Assembly (NCBI RefSeq): GCF_018687715.1 | Contig: NC_056766.1 | Location: forward strand, 23,607,501 to 23,671,500 | Direction of reading: 5' to 3' | DNA length: 64,000 nucleotides | From: Carya illinoinensis | Taxonomy: Eukaryota > Streptophyta > Magnoliopsida > Fagales > Juglandaceae | Shown here: positions 43,089 through 54,346 of the stretch, piece after piece | Layout: every line of letters starts with the position of its first letter | Numbering within the stretch: position 1 is the stretch's first letter | Program-made: the position numbers and the translations under genes | Notes under the pieces: generated by a model | What the model saw: only the letters and a program-made list of their open reading frames with translations | Database searches by the model: none | Told to the model about the DNA's origin: nothing

Positions 43089-43664
43089 TCAATCATGTGG
43101 TGGTATTCGCAGTATTGGGGACCTGTCATCTCCCGACTCGGGTTCCTTCACAATATTGGCAAACCAGATTCGAGTGGCTCCCTTTAAGGTCAAGGAGTCT
43201 CGATAGACAACCTCCCAGGGGAAACAGTGTAAGGTCATGTGGGTCTTGAATGTATCCAGGTGCTCCAGGGACTCATTAGTCCCGTCATACAGCTCCATAT
43301 GAGAAACTTTAAACTTAGGCAGAGGGGTACCGCCATGACTCTGCACTGTACGACAAGTCGGTGTTGACAAGCATCTAGTCCACCGTGGATGGTGCGCTGA
43401 CTCATCTAGGTATCTACTCATATTTATCCCCTAGCTCCTGGAGTTCGAGGTGCATTTTGTGTCTCTCCTCATCCATCGTTGCTCTCGCCAGGTCATGCCA
43501 AGAGTTGACGTGCTTGTTGCCCCTGGGTTCCCCCTCCCCCCCCCCCCCCCCACCAGCTCTTCATTGGTCCTTCGTAGCGCTGCGTTCTCCTGGCGGAGTG
43601 TGCTTGTTTCTTCCATTAGTTTCTTTAAAATTTCCTCCATCTCTGCTAGCTTTGCCTCCATCAT
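43089..43664 (-). pseudogene. element C gag
   Basis: The start codon at 43664 gives MMEAKLAEMEEILKKLMEET, a coiled coil, then a Gly run encoded by the C16 tract (43536-43551). A frameshift follows. The capsid part (43421-43089) reads KVSHMELYDGTNESLEHLDT and FKTHMTLHCFPWEVVYRDSL, the standard Tat capsid. Confidence 0.8.
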
Positions 43665-43799
43665 TCGGTTTTAGTTCTCCCATTGCCACGTAACTTGTGA
43701 CCGTGTCATTGCTGGTATATGAAGTACACGCTTATATGGAGTGTGCCCGTTGATGTCATATTTCGCAGCCCAAGCAACCCCATGGTGGCCAAGGCTTTA

Positions 43800-44260
43800 G
43801 GCACCTGCAAGAAGAAAAGGGATTGGGCTTCGAGGGAGCTCGAGAACCCTCCGATACCTAAGTTAGTTAGAGCTTTTAGGATGAAGTAGGTTTAGAGAAG
43901 AGTATAAGAATCAAACCTTTTTTTGTGGGTGGGATCGAGGTATTTATACCCGACTTGGGTTGAGCTGCCAAAGGAGATTGTGGGGTGTTAGGTCATGCCT
44001 GGATCAAACCTGCCACCCCTTGCAGCTGCAGCAAAGTGTTAGGCTGAAGTCATGCCATCTTAGGGAGTGCTTGGGTGCATCGTTGCGTGTCCGTGTCTCC
44101 TAACTCACATTAAATGTGGTGTGTCTCTGGCCAGTGCGCCCACAACTGAGCATGCCTAGCCGCCAGTGCTCGGCAACAGTTACATGCTTGTGCACCCTTT
44201 TGGCAGGCCTTGGTTCCCTACTGAGTGGCTTGCTCAAAAATAAGTAGCACAAATGTTATC
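43800..44260 (-). repeat. probable 5' LTR of element C
   Basis: This is non-coding sequence before gag, with a TATA box on the minus strand and CG-poor, TG-rich composition. The borders are not resolved because no partner LTR was found. Confidence 0.4.
43941..43950 (-). promoter_or_regulatory. TATA box of element C
   Basis: The minus strand reads CGGGTATAAATACCTCG about 280 bp before the gag start. Confidence 0.5.
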
Positions 44261-46440
44261 CCAAATGCAGAAAGATGTCATGTAATGATTAGAAATAAAA
44301 TTCCTAAATTATCTCATCAGGAAGGTTTATTTAAAATCAAACTCGTGTAAAACGTAAAAATATTCACAAAGAGGAAATCAAAGCGGTGATAAGTGCAATG
44401 AGTGGAAGAGTGTAACGAAAATGAAAAGGGCACTAGTCGTAGACTAGATTCATATTTTTAATTTTTTAGTGTCGAATTGAAATGTATGAGATCAAAAAAT
44501 TGAAACTAAAAATCAAGGAATTAACTAAACTAAACAATCTTAATTAATCACAAAATTAATTAATAAAACTAAAATTATTTAAATTCTAATTAACCTTTAA
44601 TCAATCTAATATGCAATGGAAATATGAGATTAATAAAACTAAGCCAAGAACTAAGCTAAATTAGAAGATAATTGATTAAATACGAGCTGAAAAATGAAAA
44701 GACCTAAAATAAATATTTTAGGGTTCATCCTTGTATTCAAATCATAAAATTTTCAAAATCAATTCATGACAATTTTAATCACTATTAAATGGAAACTTAA
44801 AAGGGCAAGAAAAATAACTACATCAAAATTAAATATGCAAGAAATAGAATATCCAAGCCAAGTGATTCTAAATTAAAAATCTCAAAAATATACTAAAAAG
44901 TTCAAACTAAAATTAAGTAGAGATTAGGGAATAAAAAGAGCCAGTCAAATGGATGGATATAAAGATGAAAAGCAGGGAAGGAGGCTGGAGTAGCCGCAGT
45001 TTGGACCCCTTGTTCTTCAAAAGGTGTTGCTCTCCGTTCCTTGAACCCCAAAATGAAAAGAATCCAATCCTCATCTAGGTCCCGTGTGCGTCCAATAATA
45101 GACCAAAAGCCCCCTGTCGTGCATGTGTTTTTGAGAGAAAACTCGCGTTAAGTTGCTTCCGTCAAACCCGAAGGACTCGGGCCCGCATGGTGTATACAAC
45201 CAAAAGACTCCCTTGCCTTCAGCCAGCATGCGTGCGTGGTGGTCCCGTATGTTAACTTTCATTTACTTTTACCATCAATAACCTTGAAATGCCCTATAGA
45301 AATAAATCGTCCCATATGTTTCCCACTACTTCATTTACTTTTAGTACTTTTGATGGTCCCATATTTAAACTTCATCTTTCTACTCAATATTCTCGGTTTG
45401 CATGTGGTTCTCCCTATTAGCATCCTATTTATTTACAAGCCTAAAATAAAAAGAAATAACACACAAAAATTAAAAACAAATAAAAAAGAAAAACTGAATA
45501 TCAAAAATATGTTATGTATATATGTGAAGAAATATTACTCAATTAAATTGTAAATTATAAAATTAAGTATAAACAATGGTATAAACCAAATTAAACTACA
45601 ATTCAGATTTATACTTCTTAACTATTTTTCTTTCTAAAACTAATAATAATGTAATGACATAATTAAAATATATTGATTTTTGATATATAAAATATGCAAT
45701 AATTCAACTCAATCATTGAGACCTTGGGGTGACCATTGCTCCTAATAGGCTTCTTGGCCAACTTGGGGCCTTGGCTTTGGTGCCCTTCAAAGGGCAGGTG
45801 TGTTACAGGGCAGCACAAGCCCCTCCCACGCCGGGCTCCTTTGCCTTTCATCAGGTGGGCCATCGCGAGTCCCCAGACATGCTTTGGTCTGAGGTTACTG
45901 GGGGTCCTGGTTCAGGCCATTTTCCCCTCACAGTGAAATACAAGAATGGAAAATGATAATTTATAAATTTTCTATAACTTTTCTAGCAGCAGAAGGAATG
46001 TTAGGTTTACAATGGCTTTGGTGGGAGGGGTTATGGCAGCAACGACAAAAAATGGTTAAGAGCTTCTAAGTTTTCCTTATCAAGAAGCGAGGGGCTGATT
46101 TGCAATGGAGAAAGAGTCGTGTAAGAAGCAATTTTTCAGTATAGGACTTTGTCCAACAAAAACGTAAAGTCTCTAGGCATGACCGGTATAGAAGTTTCTC
46201 TTTCCCTTTTTTTATGTTTTTGCTTTTTTATCAAGCTAATTTTTTTTTTTTTGGACTTTGGGGATTTTTACTTGTGTCCTTATTTCCTTCTCATTTTTTG
46301 CTACAAATGTAATATCATTTTCAAGTCTCTATTGTTATTCACTAGAGATTTTAACCTTCTCTATTGCAACTATTAATTCTTAACATTTATGGGTACGTAA
46401 TGTGGGACTCGATTTGGCAGTTCGGCTGAAAGGTTTTTCA

Positions 46441-46494
<54 letters not shown>

Positions 46495-47227
46495 AGGGAG
46501 ATTTGGGATTGAGAAGAGAGAGAGCTTGCTGAGTGAGAGAGAGCGATGGAGAGAGGGAAAGTGAAAGCTGTGAGATTTTTATTCAGCACTCTCTAATCTA
46601 TGATAATTATATGAATTGCTGATGTGTCTTTATCTTAATAGAGGGTGTAAAAGTCACTTTGTTAGCTCATCTGGTTTTAAGCTTTTCTCATTTCAATTTG
46701 GCACACAGTATCGATCATGATTGAAAATGATGACACGTACGGTATTTGCTCCCAGTCTATGAATGCCTCTTATTTGGTGACTTCAGCAGTTTTGAAAACA
46801 CTACCAACTTGGTTTTTTGGATTGTTTGAGCATTAAAGATGCTTTCTAAAGTAAAAGTTGATTCTAATCTGGGATGGGATGTTCTCATCATATTTCAGAC
46901 TTGTGTTCGTTTTGACCAATATTGACTTGGAACTTAATTAGAAGAGGACTTTGATATGTTTTAATATATGTTATCAGCATGTATTATACCATCTATCTTA
47001 GAAAATTTAGTTCGATCTCCACAATATGTACTGCCAGAGAATATTTATAATGATCATGTTGGCCAATTAATTGATCAGTCTACAACATTTTTCGGGTAAA
47101 AAGGCAAGGTCAAGCTTGGGTCAAGTAAACTTTTAATGTGGCCAACTGCACTGTTTATATTTTATAAATTGATGTGTCTAAAATTAAACATGTAGATCAA
47201 ACATCACGTGGTGTCTTATTCAATATT
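44261..47227. other. AT-rich spacer, no gene recognised
   Basis: It is AT-rich (44260-45000 and 45420-45720) with a GC-richer island at 45725-45945 that is open on both strands but matches nothing I recognise. It also holds an (AG)n run and long T tracts. Several stretches look like decayed LTR interior. Confidence 0.4.
46443..46490 (+). repeat. (AG)24 microsatellite
   Basis: This is an uninterrupted dinucleotide run, followed by further GAGAGA-rich sequence to 46560. Confidence 0.95.
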
Positions 47228-47405
47228 CACTACAAGAATTTAGACTTTTCCCAGTGATTTTAGTGCTGCTGCCATATAATTCGCCGTAATATAGAGCATA
47301 TAGCGGCGACTTATTAATCGCTGGGGAAAATCCACTGAATAGTGGCGATAAGTGTCATTCTGCTTATCCCATCAATTATAATTCTTTTAGCGGCGACAAT
47401 TTTGG
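47228..47405 (+). repeat. CACTA left terminus and subterminal repeats
   Basis: After the CACTACAAGAA end, TTTTCCCAGTGATTTT (about 47246) pairs with AATCGCTGGGGAAAA (47317-47331). The motif AGCGGCGAC occurs at 47302 and again near 47390. Such hairpins and short repeats bind the TNPA-type protein in En/Spm. Confidence 0.75.
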
Positions 47406-47459
47406 CTGCAATACCATGAATAAAGTCCAGGCACCAAAACACCAATTTTAGTATCTATT

Positions 47460-47960
47460 TCCCTCCCCGCGGCCTCGAGTTAGTCACAGTGCCCCTCCTC
47501 CCTACGTTTGTGTTTCAGTCGATTATGGACTAAATCCCTTCCTGCGAATCGATACGACGGCGGCGACGATAATCCCCCTTTCCCAATCGCTCCCAAAGCT
47601 CCCTCTCTGGCCTCCACTACATTTTCGCCGTCAAATAGAAGCTTGGTCATCGTTTCCAACCAAAACCAAAGCTGTGCCGAGGACTCTCGACTTACCCATT
47701 AGGTTGTATGTTACCCCCTTCAAATCTTAAACTTTCTAAACCTTGCACTGCGTCTACCAAAAATTAAATCCCCCTTCTGTTGAATGCATATGTACAGACG
47801 GTGATCAAAGCCAAAATCGACCTCTGTCCTGATCTAGAGCGGGGTAATTTCTTCCATTTTGCTGTTAGTCAGAAACAAAGGCCAAGAGAGTCCCAGTTCT
47901 TACTTTGTGCGAGGCTTGCCAGTCCATGGAAAGGGGTAATTTCTTCCATATGTTAATTTT
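47460..47960 (+). other. GC-richer leader with direct repeats
   Basis: It has a small open stretch (47508-47702) ending TTAGGT, which could be an untranslated first exon of the transposase gene. GGGGTAATTTCTTCCAT occurs twice (about 47841 and 47935). No protein family was recognised. Confidence 0.35.
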
Positions 47961-48884
47961 TTTTTCCAAACATGCATGAACATAGCACCATGGAAAGGGG
48001 TGACTTTGATTGTTGGATTACATGCACAAATTGGATTTTTTTGGCTTTGAGCATGTTTTTTAATTTTTAATTTTATTTTTTTGATATATGTCGATGCTGT
48101 GCATGTTCAATTCATTGGTTGATTATCATATAATGGTAGTTGGTATTTTCTTATGTTCAACCTCAAATATATTTAGGTCTGATCTCTAGTACTTGTTGCT
48201 GCAAACCCCATTCATAGAATCTCTGCATTTGAGGTTAGTTTGGCAGCTAGATTCTAGGAAATAGTTTTGGGAAAAACAAACCTGCAATTCCAACATTGTC
48301 CATGCAATCTTTAAACAATGGCATATCCTACCAACACTTGCTTATATTCATTCAGTTTTGATAAATATGCTAATATGTATCAACACCCACTATTAGTTTT
48401 GCATCTACAACTTGGTCCCATGTTGTTACTTAGGATGACAAAACTGGGACAAATCAATGCTATGTAATTTATTATGTTATAAGTAGAACAGGTTAAGATG
48501 TAAATTTTTCCATTAATTAATCTAAACAATAAAAGTTAGGCTGAGTTGAAAATTGAACTGTAGGCAATAAGTTAAACACTATGAATAGACCAATAGGAGC
48601 AAATAAGAGAGAAATGAAATGAGGTTTCTGCAAAGTTCTAGCAGACTAGCACTAAATCATATGGAGGGTGCTCATAAATAATATCATCAAATGTCACTAA
48701 TAAAATCTTCATGATAGTCAAGAGCTGTTCCTTTCTAGTTTCTTCAAAGTGTGTTGGATGTGAAGTGTTCAAGAGGTCCACAGTACAACCAGAGAAGTAA
48801 AACATGATTCTATAGGCTGGTTCTTACTTGTTTTCTAATAACAAGTAAGACTGGAATGTGGATTTCTCTAGAGACTTACAGGAC

Positions 48885-49643
48885 TGAGAAGTGAGTGAAG
48901 CTGCTGATTTCAATGCTATCCTTTCTGCTTCTAAGATTGATCAGACCAGGGATGGGACTCTGCAGTGGACTCATGATTCTAAAAGCAGATTTTCTTTGGA
49001 GTTTTCTTACAATATCTTAACTAGTCTTGGTAATATAACATTTTCCTGAAAATGTATTTGGAAAGCTAAAGTGCCCAGTAAAGTTGATTTTTTTGGCTGG
49101 TTGGCATCGCTTGAGAAAGTTTTAACTACCGATAATGGAAGGAAAAGGGGCTTTTATGTGATGGACTGGTGCACCATGTGTAAAAATGATCATGTCTGTC
49201 TGTCAACCATTTGTTTCTTCATTGTGAAATGGCAACGGCTTTGTGGAAAGAGTTATTCGACCTACTAGGTATTGTTTGGGTCATGCCTTTTCAAGTGGTG
49301 GATTTTTTGGTTTGCTGGCAAAGAGCAGCTGGAAGTAGGCGAAGTATAGAGGAGTGGAGAATGATCCCCCTGTGCTTATTCTGGTGTCAATGGTTTGAGA
49401 GAAATGGGAGGTGTTTTGAAGATCGTGAATGCACAAGGATGGAACTTGGGGACTTTTCCCTCAACACTTTAAACTTTTGGGCGAATTATCTTTTAAGGGA
49501 TATCAACATTTGTAATGTTGATGTTTAGTTCTGTTTCTGCTTTAGATTGTTATTAGGTTTATTCTCTTGTATACTACCCGTGTACTTGGGCTATGCCTAT
49601 TTACTATGAATAAACATCCATATTATCTATCAAAAAAAAAAAA
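48885..49643 (+). mobile_element. LINE 3'-end insertion in the CACTA
   Basis: This 5'-truncated L1-type LINE reads FSLEFSYNILTS, WKAKVPSKVDFFGWLASLEK, VMDWCTMC (zf-RVT), and after a frameshift FLVCWQRAAG and LCLFWCQWFERNGR. The tail is CTTGTATACTACCCGTGTAC, AATAAACATCC and a poly(A) of 12 at 49632-49643. TSDs were not identified. Confidence 0.78.
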
Positions 49644-52600
49644 TCGCTATTAGTTAGTTAGCTGGAAAATGTTCAACAGAGTTTTTTCCAACTAGACATT
49701 TTTGGATGCTATATGAGTTTTGGAAAAACGATGACAAATTACCCTTTTGATTGCTCTATGTTCATGATCACTAATATGATGTAGAAGAGTCTTTGAATCA
49801 TTTATAAGTACTTAGATCAGTAAAAGAGTACTCACTTTTGCATCATGCATTTAGAAGCCTATGTCAGTTTAGTTTTTATTAGTGGCGAATATAGCATAAC
49901 ATTTTTTGAGTTTTTTTTTAAGAGTAGGTTACACATTTATTACTTGCAAATATTGCATGCTTTAAGTACTCTATGGCAGTTTGTAATACTGTAAATAGTT
50001 ACATTGGCAACATTTCATGAGTTTTGAGTAAAAAACTACCAACTTAAGTAAATCTCTTTGCTAAAATTTAGTGCACATGTATTAAATTTGTATTAAATAA
50101 AAATAAAAACATCCTACATTTTTTATCTCTTATATAATTATTATAAACTAAAGTAAAAGTGCAAAACTGACAACTCCATTTTTGGATCAAGATGTATGGG
50201 GGCTCTTGCTTTAACTTGTTTAAATTGAGCATCCGGCTGATTGTTAAATCTATTCCCAAACATTTTTAACCCACACCAAAAGAATAGATCATACATCAAA
50301 GCTATTTATGTCGAGCAACTTTGTCTCAAACTTTACATAGCAAAGATGTGATGCATATCGCTAACATATGATTTGGCCCTAATAAAGGAACTTCCTCGAT
50401 TGGCAGTTCCGCTAAGATAGGTCTCCACGAGCAACCATTGCCTGCAAAGTCAAGAGAACTAGTTCTATTGCATTAGGAAGGATGATATTGATTGAAGATC
50501 ACAAAAAGATTCTGTCAGATCAATAATATGTTTCCTCCTATCAAAAAAAAAAAACCATTTGTCAAAAAGATTGCTAATTTACAAACAGTGAGTACAAGCA
50601 TGTTATTTTTATGGTTTTTTTTTTTTTTTTTTTGCTGGGGGTGTGTGGTGACCATATAACTTATTATTGCTGTCTATGCTATTATAAAAAATTCTGGCCA
50701 TAAAATTCTGTGCTGATTTTTTTTGTACTTATATAATCATCTGTTTTTAATTCTTTGAGAATATTAAGCAGGCAATGAACTTAATTCAAAACTTCCACAG
50801 CAGTATAATCTGAGATTAGGGATCACCTGTGAAACACTTTTTAACTTTTAACAACCGAGAAACACCTGCAGTATAATATGTGCACTAAGATTGTTTTAAT
50901 AATTAGTTGCTTAGGCCCTGTCTCTTTCTTGGAAATATTGTGTGTTTCGATTTGCTGTAGGTTTGAATTTGTAGCAGATTGCCATTGTGCAGCAATAGCC
51001 TGTCTAACATCACGCACATCTTGCCGCGACTATTGTTGCTAAATAGGTAACTATGATTTTGTATTTTTGTTTTACTTTCTATCTTGATTTGCTGTGAGTG
51101 GCAGAAAAGTACAAGAAATAAATCGCTGAAATCCCGGGCTCTAAACCAGTGGACTTTGTATGGACTTTTTGGGTTTAAAGACTACCATGTATAAAGCGAA
51201 ACATCTACTCATTCAAAATGTTTTTGTATTGTTTGTCTTCCATGTTTAAAGCAGTATTTTGACTCATACATATACTTATAAAACATTAACGACCAATACA
51301 ATGTTTACACTTATATACATGGCCTGTCTTTTTAGCTTGTTTTTCTCCTATGAATTCTTTGTACAATGTGGGATATTGATTGACTACCCTTTAATTAATT
51401 CTTGTATGACATATATATGGAATAAACAGTGTGGAAAAAATGGAGCGTTTCTAACCAAAAGAAAGTTGCTCAATTCACTTTTTCATGCTTTAAGAATCTA
51501 TTTTCCTGACATGCCCTAGAAGCTGAAGTTTGATTGCAATTCTCCGTGAGTTATGTTGATTTTGTTATTATTTGTGATCGTAAGTTAATTTTAACATGTG
51601 CAGACTTCTGTTAAATTTTCTAGCCTTGTTATTGTAGCCGTCCCAACACTATATGTAAGTTGAGTGGTGTTTTGTTTAAACTCATAATATCTTTGTATTG
51701 CATGCCCCAACATTATATATTAAGATAACATTATTCATCTCACTTATGACGATTGTGACTGCCCTTTCTTTTGTGTTTAAAATTTTAGCATGTGCAGATT
51801 TAAGTGACTTGGACATTACGGTCACTACCCATTTATTTGAAATCTTCCAGCCTTTTTTTTTTCCCCTTGATGTTTCCTTTATGGGCCAGTAATGGGACAA
51901 AGTGTTTTGCATTTTTGCCTTGTTGGACCTAAAATAGGTGACAAAGTGCTTATTTCACAACCAATTGTGAAATAAGCACTGCCCTTTCAGCTAATCGCTA
52001 AAGGTCAAATCTAAACTATCAGATGTAATTTCCCAATGGAAGGGGACTGATATGTTCTGTTATGCACATTCTTCTATTTTGGTAGTGCCTAAATCCAAAG
52101 TTAAAAAGTAGGCAAAGGTTCCTGGGACATACCTTGAAATGGTTATTTTTAATTGTTTATGGAAGTATGATTAACATTCTGCTTGTTGGTTTTGTTGAAC
52201 TGATGGATGATAATAAAGAGCAATGCTAGGGACAAGCCATCTTGTGAAAACTGCTTTTCAGTTGCTTGATTGGTGTACTTGATTAGAAGTTGGTTATATT
52301 CCTGAGGTTAATGTCGTTTAACCTTCTTTTGACATTAGTGCTGATAAGGGCGGCAGGCCAAGGGCCACATGAGCGCATTTAAAATTTGTGTTTGTGGTTG
52401 AGTTATTGACCAGCTAACTCAAGAAGAAATTAAAGGGTTGACCAGATTAGGGGTTTTTTGCTTTTTTTTAACATCAACTGAAATTTACAGATTGATAATT
52501 ATAAAAATGTTACAACTATAAATAAATAAATTTACAAATTGCTATAAATTTGTGTGCTTAAAAATAATTTTATAATTTAACATATATTAATATGATTATA

Positions 52601-54346
52601 AATTTATTTTTATAGAATTTTTTTTACTATAAAAATCCTGATTGCAACAACATTATAGATGAAAATAATTAAAGGGTTGTCAACTTGAGCATTCATTAAT
52701 TAATGTCCATTAAAAACAGAAGGAAAGTTGCAGCAGTAGTTGCAATAATTAGTTAAGACCTGCACAGCACTGATGTGAATAGATATAGGGATTTGGGGAG
52801 AGATAAATGTTTCTTTTAGGGATGGGGGTACTGGAGGGCCTAAGGCAGGCAGCTCGCCTAGCTGTACGTACTTAAAATCGTGTCAACACAGACAAAGACT
52901 GCCCCTTTGCTTTGCTTGCTTGCTTTCTTTCTTTGATGTGATCAGAGTCCAGAGTCGAAAAACAAAACATTAAAAATAATGCAGAAGTAAAAACCAACAA
53001 GTAATTGCATTTAGAGCAGGAGAAGAGGAGGAGAGGTCCCCTTCTATAAAGTAACAGTGTTATGGTCTAGATATATAGGCTGGCCTCCCTAAGTACTTAA
53101 AGCTTAAGCTTTTTGTCTATGTCTATGCAAGCTAAGAGCAGCAGCTAGACAGCTACATCCATCTTTTATAGCTGAAAGCTATTGTGTTTGTGGGTGATGT
53201 TCTCTAGGAAGCTGGAAGATAATTGATCCTCATGAGTCATGCACGGCTGCAAGCTACCTTCTCCTTCTTCTCTTCGTCTCCTCCCCGGCTAGCTCTCTAG
53301 CATTTAAAGACCTTAGAAACTTCTTTATCTTTTTCTTTGAGATTTTTTTATATATATAATAAATGCAGGCCGTACCATCATAAAGCTCTAAATTATTGAC
53401 ACAACGAACGTGTGTAGCCGCCTGTTTGTCCCCAAAAACCCCAACAGTCCAACACCCATTATCATTTACCAGCTGAATCCCATAAAACAAATTTATACTC
53501 CTTTTCCTTTTGATCAGAACAAAGCTATTTTACTGTTCGCTGTAATATTGTTGTACAGTGCATGCCATGTTTGTACTGTACTCAAGTTTATTAAATACGT
53601 TACAGCTTTGCTTATATTTAATGCATTGCTCTTAGTTAGGGTGGAAAAAAGTACGATTAAATGCCTTGCTCCTTTACTTTTTGTTGGGAAAGTCCATGCT
53701 TGAATTTGTACAACTTCTTGGACATTATTGCTTGAAGTGGCCTAGAAGTACAAACATAAATTTTTAGTCTGGGGTAAGCCATGAAAGATGTGAGTGTGCC
53801 TGAAAGATCTTCTTCAGGTACATCTATGTTTACACATCCAATTACAACAATGAACCAAAGAATACTAGAAACCCCCTTTGATATACCAGTTATCCCCCGA
53901 AAATGCTTAGACTTCAAGTTAAACATTTATTCTCCATTCATGAGGTCCAAGCTATGTTCGTTTAGGGATCTAATTGGTAACTAAATTTAATCACTCAATC
54001 AAGATTGTGATACCATCGGGTGTGAGGCTTCTCTTATACTTCATGAAGCTTTTTACAACTGCGCATAACCTCAATCATTCCACTAACTCAACTGTGGACT
54101 CATAGATACTTGTAACATACACACCTTTCTCGTATGAGCAAAGCTTTCAACAAATACACTTGCTAAACATATGAGGATGAATTCTACATTTCTTCATGTA
54201 CTATACCCGTCATGCAATTGCGTGATGTGCCCAAAGGTCATATATTTTGCCTTCATTTTTCCATGTTTGTCAAACGGTACTTCATCAATTACCTGAATAT
54301 CATGGTCTCTGTTTGTCTAACTCTATTCCTCACCCACTTTTTTTAG
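49644..54346. other. CACTA interior, non-coding
   Basis: I found no gene over 4.7 kb. It holds T-rich runs (50620-50636), a perfect hairpin at 51945, and a TATA-like TAGATATATAGGC near 53070. Some short open stretches (51259-51519, 53657-53926) have no recognisable similarity. Confidence 0.4.
51945..51980. repeat. perfect 16-bp inverted repeat, 4-base loop
   Basis: AGTGCTTATTTCACAA (51945-51960) and TTGTGAAATAAGCACT (51965-51980) are exact reverse complements around CCAA. Confidence 0.9.

Larger units (their letters stand above)
38902..44260 (-). mobile_element. gypsy element C (Tat lineage)
   Basis: This minus-strand element has a 5' LTR region (about 43800-44260), gag (43664-43089), protease, reverse transcriptase, RNase H, an extra RNase H and integrase ending near 39030. 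The solo LTR at 36843 interrupts its 3' side or the neighbouring unit. No 3' LTR matching 43800-44260 was recognised to the left, so the element appears to lack it. It is more complete than B but has many frameshifts. Confidence 0.82.

Noticed and set aside
53000..53300. Possible microRNA precursor or gene promoter region (TATA-like sequence, CT-rich tail)
   Set aside because: No known mature miRNA sequence was recognised and no long stem could be seen by eye.
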